DNA of 6,379 nt, from positions 1 to 6,379 of the forward strand of contig DXVG01000107.1 in the NCBI GenBank assembly GCA_019409045.1, in the 5' to 3' direction. The translations under genes and the position numbers were made by a program. The stretch's first letter is position 1. Every line of letters starts with the position of its first letter. A model generated the notes under the pieces. The model saw only the letters and a list, made by a program, of their open reading frames with translations. It made no database searches and was not told where the DNA came from. Shown piece after piece: positions 1 to 5,766 of this stretch. The DNA is from Clostridiales bacterium (GTDB lineage: Bacteria; Bacillota; Clostridia; Christensenellales; Aristaeellaceae).

Positions 1-40
1 AAAAATCACTTCCGCTTGTTCTCTTTCGGAAGTGATTTTT
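1..40 (-). terminator. Rho-independent terminator after purB
   Basis: A perfect inverted repeat has 14-base arms at 1-14 and 27-40 around a 12-base loop at 15-26. The inner arm is GC-containing (CACTTCCG) and the outer ends are A5 and T5, so the transcript read on the minus strand forms a stem followed by a U run. It starts 37 bases beyond the purB stop codon, where a transcript end is expected. Because both ends carry A/T runs it could also terminate a convergent plus-strand transcript from outside the window. Confidence 0.92.
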
Positions 41-77
41 GCGTTTGGGGGCTTTGTCAACGCTCTGAGGGCGCGGT

Positions 78-1502
78 CTATATCCTGATCTCCCCCATCT
101 GCACGTCCTGCTCGCCCGAAAGCGCGGGGTCGACCACGTCGCGGATGAACGCCTCGGTCTGCTCCGCGGCGCGGCCCGTGTAGTTCTCCGGGGCCAGCAG
201 CTGGCTGAGGTGGTCGTGGTCCATCGGGAAGGCGGGGTCGGCTGCGATGCGCTCCATCAGGTCGCTCTCCAGCCCCTGCTCCTTCATGCGGGCGGCCGCG
301 GCCTGCGAGTGTACGCGGATGCGCTCGTGCAGCTCCTGCCGGTCGCCGCCCAGCCGCACGCCCTCCATGAGGATGGCCTCGGTGGCCATGAACGGCAGGT
401 TCTCGCGGACGCGGCGGCCGATCATCGCCGGGTAGACGACCAGGCCGTCGGCGACGTTTGCGTAAAGCTCCAGCACCGCGTCGGTGGCCAGGAACGCCTC
501 CGGAAGCGACAGGCGGCGGTTGGCGCTGTCGTCGAGCGTGCGCTCGAACCACTGCGTCGCGGCGGTCATCTGCGCGTTTTGCGTGAGCGTCATCACATGG
601 CGGGCGAGCGCGCAGATGCGCTCCGAGCGCATGGGATTGCGCTTGTAGGCCATGGCCGAAGAGCCGATCTGGCCCTTTTCAAACGGCTCCTCCACCTCGC
701 GGAAGGACTGCAGAAGCCGCATATCCTGCGCGAATTTGTACGCGCTCTGCGCAACGCCGGAGAGCGCGCCCAGCACGCGGCTGTCGAGCTTGCGCGGGTA
801 GGTCTGGCCGGAGACGGCGAAGCACGCGCTCATGCCCAGCTTCTGCGCGATGCGCCTTTCCAGCTCGTCCACCTTCGCGCCGTCGCCGTCAAAGAGCTTC
901 ATGAAGCTCTCCTGCGTGCCGGTCGCCCCGCGGTTCCCCAGGAGCTTGAGCGAGGAGAGCGCGAAGCTGACCTCGTCCAGGTCCATGAGCAGATCCTGCA
1001 TCCACAGCGTCGCACGCTTTCCCACGGTGGTGAGCTGCGCGGGTTGCAGGTGTGTGTAGCCGAGCGTGGGAAGGTCCTTGTACCTGAGCGCGAAGGTGCG
1101 CAGGCGGCGCACGACCTCGATCAGCTTGGCGCGGACCAGCTGCAGCGCATCGCGCAGCATGAGTATATCCGCGTTGTCGGTGACATAGCACGAGGTCGCC
1201 CCCAGGTGGATCACGCCGCGCGCGTCGGGGCAGACGTCGCCATAGGCCAGCACATGCGCCATCACGTCGTGGCGCGTGCGCTCCTCGTGGCGGCGCGCGG
1301 CCTCGTAGTCGATGTCCTCTATGTGCGCCCGCAGCTGTTCCACCTGCTCGCGCGTGACCGGAAGGCCCATCTCCATCTCGCTCTCGGCCAGTGCCACCCA
1401 CAGCCTGCGCCATGTGGTGAACTTGCGGTCGGGCGAGAATATGCGCTGCATCTCCTCGCTTGCGTAGCGGCTGTTGAGCGGCGTTTCGTAACGGTCGTGC
1501 AT
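78..1502 (-). CDS. purB: Adenylosuccinate lyase, eukaryote-like type
   Basis: Cytoplasmic lyase of the fumarase/aspartase superfamily. It releases fumarate from adenylosuccinate to give AMP, and from SAICAR to give AICAR, so it serves two steps of purine synthesis. The 474-residue product is close in length and motifs to vertebrate ADSL (about 484) rather than to the E. coli enzyme. Visible motifs are RHDVMAH (77-83), HLGATS (99-104), YTHLQPAQ (149-156, His151 matching the general acid) and the flexible signature loop GSSAMAYKRNP (280-290) with the catalytic serine pair 281-282. The usual Pro of GSSxMP is Ala284. The start at 1502 is chosen because AAAGGAGGAG lies 5 bases upstream (1508-1517) and the N-terminus fits the family. 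The same frame stays open to 2039 but that extension only overlaps purA. The gene follows purA after 17 bases and is clearly cotranscribed with it. Identity is near certain from motifs; a paralogous fumarase/aspartase-type lyase is very unlikely. Confidence 0.96.
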   Translation of the reverse strand: MHDRYETPLNSRYASEEMQRIFSPDRKFTTWRRLWVALAESEMEMGLPVTREQVEQLRAHIEDIDYEAARRHEERTRHDVMAHVLAYGDVCPDARGVIHLGATSCYVTDNADILMLRDALQLVRAKLIEVVRRLRTFALRYKDLPTLGYTHLQPAQLTTVGKRATLWMQDLLMDLDEVSFALSSLKLLGNRGATGTQESFMKLFDGDGAKVDELERRIAQKLGMSACFAVSGQTYPRKLDSRVLGALSGVAQSAYKFAQDMRLLQSFREVEEPFEKGQIGSSAMAYKRNPMRSERICALARHVMTLTQNAQMTAATQWFERTLDDSANRRLSLPEAFLATDAVLELYANVADGLVVYPAMIGRRVRENLPFMATEAILMEGVRLGGDRQELHERIRVHSQAAAARMKEQGLESDLMERIAADPAFPMDHDHLSQLLAPENYTGRAAEQTEAFIRDVVDPALSGEQDVQMGEIRI

Positions 1503-1519
1503 GCGCGCTCCTCCTTTCC

Positions 1520-2794
1520 TCAGCGGACGATCAGGCTGTCGCGCTCCGCGCCCACGGAGACGTAATGAATCGGACAGCCCACGCCCTTTTCGATGAACTC
1601 CACATACTCGCGCGCGGCGGCGGGAAGCTCCTCGTAGCGGCGGCAGCCGGAGATGTCCGCCTTCCAGCCGGGGAGCACCTCGTACACGGGCGTGCACCCG
1701 TCCAATTCCGGCGTGTAGGGGAAGCGGTCGACGCGCCTGCCGCCCTTCTCGTAGGCCACGCACACGGGGATCTCGTCCAGATAGCTGAGCACGTCCATCT
1801 TCGTCAGCGCCAGCTCCGTGGCGGCCTGCAGGCGCGTGCCGTAGCGCGTGGCGACGAGGTCCATCCACGCCACGCGGCGCGGGCGGCCCGTGGCCGCGCC
1901 GTACTCCGCGCCCGCCTCGCGCAGAAGGTGCGCCGCCTCGCCGTCCAGCTCGCCCACGAACGGGCCCTCGCCCACGCAGGTGGAGTAGGCCTTGGTCACG
2001 CCCACCACGCGGTCCACGCTCGCCCCCGGCAGACCGCATCCCACCGGCGCGTAGGCCGCCAGCGGCGAGGAGGAGCTGGTGAAGGGGTAGATGCCGTAGT
2101 CGATGTCGCGCAGCGCGCCCAGCTGGGCCTCAAACAGCACGCTCTTGCCCGCCTCCAGCGCCGTCTCCAGCAGCTCGCCCGCGTCGCACACATGCGCCAG
2201 CAGCGGCTCGCCATAGGTCTGTATCCACGCCAGCGTCTCCTCAAAGTCCAGCGGCTGCGCGCCGTAGCCGGGCGCGATGACCTGGTTTTTCCAGTCCAGC
2301 AGGCGCTTGAGCTGCCGCCTGAGGTGCTCGGGGTGCGCAAGGTCGCCCATGCGCAGCGCCTTTTTCATGTACTTGTCGCCGTAGACGGGGCTGATGCCGC
2401 GCAGCGTGGAGCCGAAGTGGTCCTTGCCCAGCCGCGCCTCCTCCCACTTGTCCTGCATCGGGTGGATGGGCAGCACCATGACCGCGCGGTCGGAGATCTT
2501 CAGGTTCTCGGGCGTGATGGGCACGCCCTTTTCGCGCACGCGGGCGATCTCGCCGCACAGGTGCGCAAGGTCGATGACCGTGCCCGTGCCCAGCAGGTTC
2601 ACCGCGCCGGTGTGGAACACGCCGCTGGGCAGCAGGTTCAGCGCGAACTTGCCGTATTGGTTGATGACGGTATGCCCCGCGTTGTTGCCGCCCTGATAGC
2701 GCACCACCACGTCGTACTGCCCGGCAAGGTAGTCCACCATGCGGCCCTTGCCCTCGTCTCCCCAGTTGATGCCAACGATCGCGCAATTTGCCAT
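1520..2794 (-). CDS. purA: Adenylosuccinate synthetase
   Basis: GTP-dependent cytoplasmic enzyme joining IMP and aspartate to form adenylosuccinate, the committed step from IMP to AMP. The 424-residue product is close to E. coli PurA (432). Counting from the chosen start, the P-loop is NWGDEGKGR (10-18) with catalytic Asp13 and Lys16, and His41 sits in GGNNAGHT. The IMP-site segment GISPVYGDK (133-141) keeps Lys141; YPFTSSSSP follows at 236-244. The aspartate loop is ATGRPRR (301-307), the guanine-recognition motif TKMD (331-334), and the C-terminal SVGAERD is at 413-419. An in-frame ATG at 2803 would add three residues, but the ribosome binding site AAAGGA (2803-2808) touches that ATG while it is 8 bases from the ATG at 2794; the shorter start also places Asp13 and His41 at the E. 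coli positions. Departures from the usual signature: Gln to Asn at 10, Lys to Arg at 18, His to Asn at 37, and Lys144 where E. coli has the cross-subunit Arg143. I recall similar forms in clostridia, so these look lineage-typical. First gene of a purA-purB operon. Confidence 0.96.
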   Translation of the reverse strand: MANCAIVGINWGDEGKGRMVDYLAGQYDVVVRYQGGNNAGHTVINQYGKFALNLLPSGVFHTGAVNLLGTGTVIDLAHLCGEIARVREKGVPITPENLKISDRAVMVLPIHPMQDKWEEARLGKDHFGSTLRGISPVYGDKYMKKALRMGDLAHPEHLRRQLKRLLDWKNQVIAPGYGAQPLDFEETLAWIQTYGEPLLAHVCDAGELLETALEAGKSVLFEAQLGALRDIDYGIYPFTSSSSPLAAYAPVGCGLPGASVDRVVGVTKAYSTCVGEGPFVGELDGEAAHLLREAGAEYGAATGRPRRVAWMDLVATRYGTRLQAATELALTKMDVLSYLDEIPVCVAYEKGGRRVDRFPYTPELDGCTPVYEVLPGWKADISGCRRYEELPAAAREYVEFIEKGVGCPIHYVSVGAERDSLIVR

Positions 2795-2802
2795 GCTTGT
2801 CA

Positions 2803-2808
2803 TCCTTT
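2803..2808 (-). promoter_or_regulatory. Ribosome binding site that decides the purA start
   Basis: The minus strand reads AAAGGA here, followed by 8 bases and then ATG at 2794-2792. The other in-frame ATG (2803-2801) overlaps the last base of the site and could not be served by it. The site therefore favours the shorter PurA. It also overlaps the downstream PurBox-like half-site at 2806-2818. Confidence 0.75.
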
Positions 2809-2850
2809 ATCGAATATTTGCAAAAAACCACGCCGAAATGTTCGTCAAAT
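2806..2850 (-). promoter_or_regulatory. Putative PurR (Bacillus-type) operator: two inverted PurBox-like sites
   Basis: On the minus strand a CGAA-centred site (TTTGACGAACATT, 2849-2837) is followed by an inverted site (AATATTCGATAAA, 2818-2806). Against the low-GC Gram-positive PurBox AWWWCCGAACWWT each matches about 10 of 13 positions. The CGAA and TTCG cores are 30 bases apart centre to centre, close to the paired, inverted arrangement known for Bacillus subtilis PurR, whose regulon includes purA. Both sites lie between the promoter and the start codon, so bound protein would act as a block in the leader. The arms CGAACATTT / AAATATTCG could also pair in RNA (8 of 9), so a leader hairpin is the alternative. 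This is pattern matching by eye; no PurR gene is in the window. Confidence 0.4.
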
Positions 2851-2878
2851 TGCCCATGAAATACCGATTTTCGCGCCT

Positions 2879-2887
2879 ATTATACCA
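2879..2887 (-). promoter_or_regulatory. Extended -10 promoter for purA-purB
   Basis: The minus strand reads TGGTATAAT: a perfect consensus -10 hexamer (2884-2879) with the upstream TG of an extended -10 element. No good -35 hexamer lies at 16-18 bases; TGGCTT at 17 bases is a weak match, which the extended -10 would compensate for. Transcription should begin near 2872, giving a leader of about 78 bases before the purA ATG. This stretch is also locally AT-richer than the surrounding genes. Confidence 0.75.
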
Positions 2888-2892
2888 TTTCT

Positions 2893-2939
2893 GCGCGCAA
2901 AAAGCCAGAAAGGGATTGTAAACAAATGTCGCGCGCAAA
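2893..2939 (-). repeat. Pair of 9-base direct repeats upstream of the purA -10
   Basis: TTTGCGCGC occurs twice in the same orientation on the minus strand, at 2939-2931 and 2901-2893, starting 38 bases apart. The second copy sits in the spacer/-35 region, 8 bases upstream of TATAAT. It could be a regulator site, but GCGC-rich words are common in this genome and chance is a real possibility. Confidence 0.25.
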
Positions 2940-2940
2940 C

Positions 2941-2968
2941 GGCCCCGGTCGCGGGTGCGGCCGGGGCT
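2941..2968 (-). terminator. Possible terminator hairpin of the paaK-iorAB-ACT operon
   Basis: Arms GCCCCGG (2942-2948) and CCGGGGC (2961-2967) form a 7-base all-GC stem around a 12-base loop, 14 bases after the ACT gene stop codon. The following transcript reads GTTTGCGC, so the U run is poor (three U). Position favours termination between the two operons; the weak tail means it may be leaky or merely protect the mRNA 3' end. Confidence 0.5.
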
Positions 2969-2981
2969 CGCCGATGAGGTG

Positions 2982-3398
2982 TCAGTACGCCTCGGAGAGC
3001 AGCGTCACGCCGTTTTGGCGCAGCACCTCCTCCGCGCGCGCGCGCTCCTTGACGTAGAAGATCACGCACGCATCCACGGACTTGGAGATGTAGGCGTAGA
3101 GGTACTCGACGCTGATGTCCGCCTCGCGCAGGAAGCGCAACACGGCGTTGAGGCCGCCGGGCACGTCGTCCACGCGCACGCAGAGCACCTGCGTGATCGA
3201 CACGGTGAAGTGCCGCTCGCGCAGCACCTCCTCGGCCCTGACCGGGTCGCTGACGATGAGGCGAAGGATGCCGAATTCCACGGTGTCGGCAAGCGTGATG
3301 GCGCGCACGTCGATGCCGCTGTCTGCAAGCGCCTGCGTCAGCTCGCACAGCGTTCCGGTGCGGTTTTCCAGAAACACGGAGAGTTGGCGAACGGCCAT
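2982..3398 (-). CDS. Tandem ACT-domain protein of the ior operon
   Basis: Small soluble protein of 138 residues made almost entirely of two ACT domains, roughly residues 4-67 and 70-134. Each opens with a strand followed by the typical ligand-loop pattern: ENRTGTL (11-17) and DDVPGGL (77-83). There is no catalytic domain, DNA-binding domain, signal peptide or membrane segment. ACT domains usually bind amino acids and regulate enzymes; two-ACT stand-alone proteins of this kind are commonly found beside iorAB and paaK. I infer an allosteric sensor of aromatic amino acids acting on IorAB or PaaK, but its biochemical role is not established. The start at 3398 is set by AAAAGGAGG (3407-3415), 8 bases upstream, which lies inside the end of iorB; only 3 bases separate the genes, suggesting translational coupling. 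Last gene of the operon. Confidence 0.88.
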   Translation of the reverse strand: MAVRQLSVFLENRTGTLCELTQALADSGIDVRAITLADTVEFGILRLIVSDPVRAEEVLRERHFTVSITQVLCVRVDDVPGGLNAVLRFLREADISVEYLYAYISKSVDACVIFYVKERARAEEVLRQNGVTLLSEAY

Positions 3399-3401
3399 GG
3401 G

Positions 3402-3980
3402 TCAAACCTCCTTTTGCGCCTGCCCGAGGGCGAAGGCGCGGCGGTTGAGCTCGAGGAACCTGGCGGGCACCTGGCTTTCAAGCGCGGCCTGCCAGACCTT
3501 TTCGGGGATGTCCATGCGCGCGGCGAGCACGCCCATGAGCACCATGTTCACGGCCTTGGGGTTGCCCGCCTCGAGCGCGAGCGCCATCGCGTCCAGCGCG
3601 ACCACCTCGGCGCGCTGCCCGAGCTTTTCGACGATGTTTTCCGGGTAGCTCATCGCGCCGGTGATGACCGGCATGGGCATGGTCTGGCGCGTGTTGGTGA
3701 TGATCAGGCCGTCCCTCTTCAGCCACGGCAGGTAGCGCGCCGCCTCCAGCGGCTCAAAGGCGAGCATGTAGTCCGCCTCGCCGAGGTCCACGATGGGCGA
3801 ATGCACCTCGCTTCCGTAGCGAACGTAGGTGACCACGCTGCCGCCGCGCTGGGACATGCCGTGTACCTCACTGACCTTGACGTCGTAGTCCATGGACACC
3901 AGCGCCTGGCCGAGCACCTTGGAGGCCAGCAGCGTGCCCTGCCCGCCGACGCCGACGATCATAACCGAAATCGTGTTCAT
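3402..3980 (-). CDS. iorB: Indolepyruvate:ferredoxin oxidoreductase, beta subunit
   Basis: Small subunit of the cytoplasmic enzyme that oxidatively decarboxylates aryl-pyruvates (indolepyruvate, phenylpyruvate, hydroxyphenylpyruvate) to aryl-acetyl-CoA, CO2 and reduced ferredoxin. The 192-residue product is of normal length for IorB and belongs to the gamma-domain family of 2-oxoacid:ferredoxin oxidoreductases. Visible motifs are GVGGQGTLLAS (10-20), EVHGMSQRGGSV (38-49), FEPLEAARY (75-83) and NPKAVNMVLMG (140-150). It has no iron-sulfur cysteine motif, as expected since the clusters lie in IorA. Its ATG overlaps the iorA stop codon in an ATGA arrangement, with GAGGAGGG about 6 bases upstream inside iorA, so the two subunits should be made together. 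Related 2-oxoacid oxidoreductase gamma subunits are the alternative, but the neighbouring IorA settles it. Confidence 0.94.
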   Translation of the reverse strand: MNTISVMIVGVGGQGTLLASKVLGQALVSMDYDVKVSEVHGMSQRGGSVVTYVRYGSEVHSPIVDLGEADYMLAFEPLEAARYLPWLKRDGLIITNTRQTMPMPVITGAMSYPENIVEKLGQRAEVVALDAMALALEAGNPKAVNMVLMGVLAARMDIPEKVWQAALESQVPARFLELNRRAFALGQAQKEV

Positions 3981-5716
3981 GCCTCGCCCTCCTCAATGGC
4001 CTTGAAGCCGCAGGTCTGCAAACACAGGCCGCAGCCCACGCACTGGGCCTCGTCCACCCAGACCTTGCCCTCGCCAAAGCGCAGCGCCGGGCAGCCCAGC
4101 TTCATGCAGGCGCGGCAGCCGCGGCACCTGTCCTCGATGATGCGCACCGGCTTTTTGTGCTGCACATGCTTAAGAAGCGCGCACGGCCTTCGGGAGATGA
4201 TCACCGAGGGCGCGTCCTTGGCAAGCTCCTCGCGCAGCACGCGGGTGAGCTCCTTCATGTCGTTGGGGTCGACCACGCGGATGTTCTCTGCCGGCACGCC
4301 CGCGCCTTCGCAGAGCTTTTCGATGTGTATCTTCGGCGCGGGCACGTTCTTGAGCGTCATGCCCGTGGTGGGGTTCTGCTGGTGGCCGGTCATGCCGGTG
4401 ATGGCGTTGTCGAGCACGAGCATGGTGGTGACGCCGAGGTTGTAGACGGTGTTGACCACGCCGGTGATGCCGGAGTGTATGAACGTGGAATCGCCCAGCA
4501 CGGCCACGGCGCTTTTCGACGCCTCCGGGCGCATGGCCGCGTAGCCGTGCAGCATGTTGAACGACGCGCCCATGCAAAGCGTGGTGTCCAGCGCGTTCAG
4601 CGGCGGCGTCGCGCCCAGCGTGTAGCAGCCGATGTCGCCAAACACGGTCAGCTTCAGCCGCGAGAGCACCGTGAACAGCCCGCGGTGCGGGCAGCCCGCG
4701 CACATCACCGGCGGGCGGCCGGGCAGGTTCTCGCCCAGCGTCTTGGTCGGGGGGAGCGAGGCGCCCATGGCCCTGCGCACGCGGTACTGCGAAAGCTCGC
4801 CCAGAAGCCCTGTGCGGTCCTTGCCCCCGGCCACGGGAACGCCCGCGGCGCGCAGCGCGGTCTCGATAAAGGGGTCGAGCTCCTCGATCACATAGAGGCG
4901 ATCGACCTTGCCCGCGAAGGCGCGGATGCGCTCGACGGGCAGCGGGTAGACCATGCCGACCTTAAACACGCTGGCCTGCGGGAAGGCCTCGCGCACATAC
5001 TGATAGGCCGCGCCGGAGGCGACGAAGCCGATCTCGGGGCTGCGCACCTCCTCGCGGTTAAACTCGCACTCCTCGGTATATTCGCGCAGCTTTTCGATGT
5101 GCTCCTCCACCACCACATGCCGCTTGACGGCCACGGCGGGCATGGAGACGTACTTCTGCGCGTCCTTGACGTAGGGGCGCAGGGGCGGCTCCACGCGCGG
5201 GGAGGTCGTAACCAGGCTCTGCGAGTGCGCGACGCGCGTCACCGTGCGCACGAGCACCGGCGTGTCGAACCTCTCGGAGAGCTCGAACGCGGCCTTTGTA
5301 AAGGCGAGGCACTCGGCGGAGTCCGCAGGCTCGAACATGGGCAGCTTGGCCGCCTCGGCGTAGTGGCGGGAATCCTGCTCGTTCTGGGAGGAGTGGATGG
5401 CGGGGTCGTCCGCCACGCAGACCACCAGCCCCGCGTTCACGCCCACATATGCGGCGGTAAACAGCGGGTCCGCGGCCACGTTGAGGCCCACATGCTTCAT
5501 GGCGGTGAAGCTGCGCGCGCCCGCCAGCGACGCGCCGATGGCGCTCTCCAGCGCCACCTTTTCGTTGGACGCCCACTCGGCGTAGACCTCGTCATAGCCC
5601 GCGGCAAACTCGGTGATCTCGGTCGAGGGCGTGCCCGGATAGGAGGAAACGAAGCGGCAGCCGGCCTCGTACAGCCCGCGCGCCACCGCGGCGTTTCCGA
5701 TCATCAGTTCTTTCAT
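3977..5716 (-). CDS. iorA: Indolepyruvate:ferredoxin oxidoreductase, alpha subunit
   Basis: Large catalytic subunit carrying thiamine diphosphate and iron-sulfur clusters. It converts aryl-2-oxo acids plus CoA to aryl-acyl-CoA, CO2 and reduced ferredoxin, and in principle the reverse. The product has 579 residues. The N-terminal pyrimidine-binding part shows SSYPGTPSTEI (24-34) and EWASNEKVALE (47-57). A middle domain spans about 225-315. The pyrophosphate-binding part shows CAGCPHR (339-345), the conserved GDS of the TPP motif (408-410), and LDNAITGMTGHQ (435-446). The C-terminus is a ferredoxin-like domain with two [4Fe-4S] motifs: Cys531, 534, 537, 542 (spacing 2-2-4, followed by Pro) and Cys559, 562, 565, 569 (spacing 2-2-3). 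The second motif ends CG rather than the usual CP. The start at 5716 has AGGAGAGG (5723-5730) 6 bases upstream. It follows paaK by 50 bases and overlaps iorB by 4. No hydrophobic leader; acts in the cytoplasm and is probably oxygen-sensitive. Confidence 0.96.
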   Translation of the reverse strand: MKELMIGNAAVARGLYEAGCRFVSSYPGTPSTEITEFAAGYDEVYAEWASNEKVALESAIGASLAGARSFTAMKHVGLNVAADPLFTAAYVGVNAGLVVCVADDPAIHSSQNEQDSRHYAEAAKLPMFEPADSAECLAFTKAAFELSERFDTPVLVRTVTRVAHSQSLVTTSPRVEPPLRPYVKDAQKYVSMPAVAVKRHVVVEEHIEKLREYTEECEFNREEVRSPEIGFVASGAAYQYVREAFPQASVFKVGMVYPLPVERIRAFAGKVDRLYVIEELDPFIETALRAAGVPVAGGKDRTGLLGELSQYRVRRAMGASLPPTKTLGENLPGRPPVMCAGCPHRGLFTVLSRLKLTVFGDIGCYTLGATPPLNALDTTLCMGASFNMLHGYAAMRPEASKSAVAVLGDSTFIHSGITGVVNTVYNLGVTTMLVLDNAITGMTGHQQNPTTGMTLKNVPAPKIHIEKLCEGAGVPAENIRVVDPNDMKELTRVLREELAKDAPSVIISRRPCALLKHVQHKKPVRIIEDRCRGCRACMKLGCPALRFGEGKVWVDEAQCVGCGLCLQTCGFKAIEEGEA

Positions 5717-5739
5717 AAGCGACCTCTCCTAACTTCTGT

Positions 5740-5759
5740 CTGCCGCAAGGGGACGGCAG
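5740..5759 (-). other. Small intercistronic hairpin between paaK and iorA
   Basis: In the 50-base gap, CTGCCG (5740-5745) and CGGCAG (5754-5759) can form a 6-base stem with an 8-base loop, starting 7 bases after the paaK stop. The minus-strand sequence after it (ACAGAAGTT) has no U run, so it is unlikely to terminate. It might protect the upstream message or tune the ratio of the two products; it may also be chance in GC-rich DNA. Confidence 0.3.
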
Positions 5760-5766
5760 GTGTCTG

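Noticed and set aside
210..1565. 451-codon plus-strand open frame opposite purB
   Set aside because: Antisense shadow of a certain purB with biased composition.
1503..2039. N-terminal extension of purB (about 179 residues)
   Set aside because: The frame is open but overlaps purA, its residues are Arg/Gly-rich noise, and the ATG at 1502 has a perfect ribosome binding site and the family N-terminus.
2795..2803. Longer PurA starting at the ATG at 2803
   Set aside because: The only good ribosome binding site touches that ATG and is 8 bases from the ATG at 2794; the shorter form also fits E. coli PurA numbering.
2795..2872. Purine riboswitch in the purA leader
   Set aside because: The leader of about 78 bases lacks the conserved three-way junction core and has no clear terminator/antiterminator pair; the PurBox-like reading fits better.
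1565..2977. 470-codon plus-strand open frame opposite purA
   Set aside because: Antisense shadow of purA that also runs through the purA promoter; no domains.
2845..3405. 186-codon minus-strand open frame overlapping the ACT gene
   Set aside because: Out of frame with the clear double-ACT protein, Arg/His-rich, and runs into the purA promoter region.
2955..4445. 496-codon plus-strand open frame across the ACT gene, iorB and part of iorA
   Set aside because: It spans three real genes in antisense, has low-complexity composition and no family resemblance.
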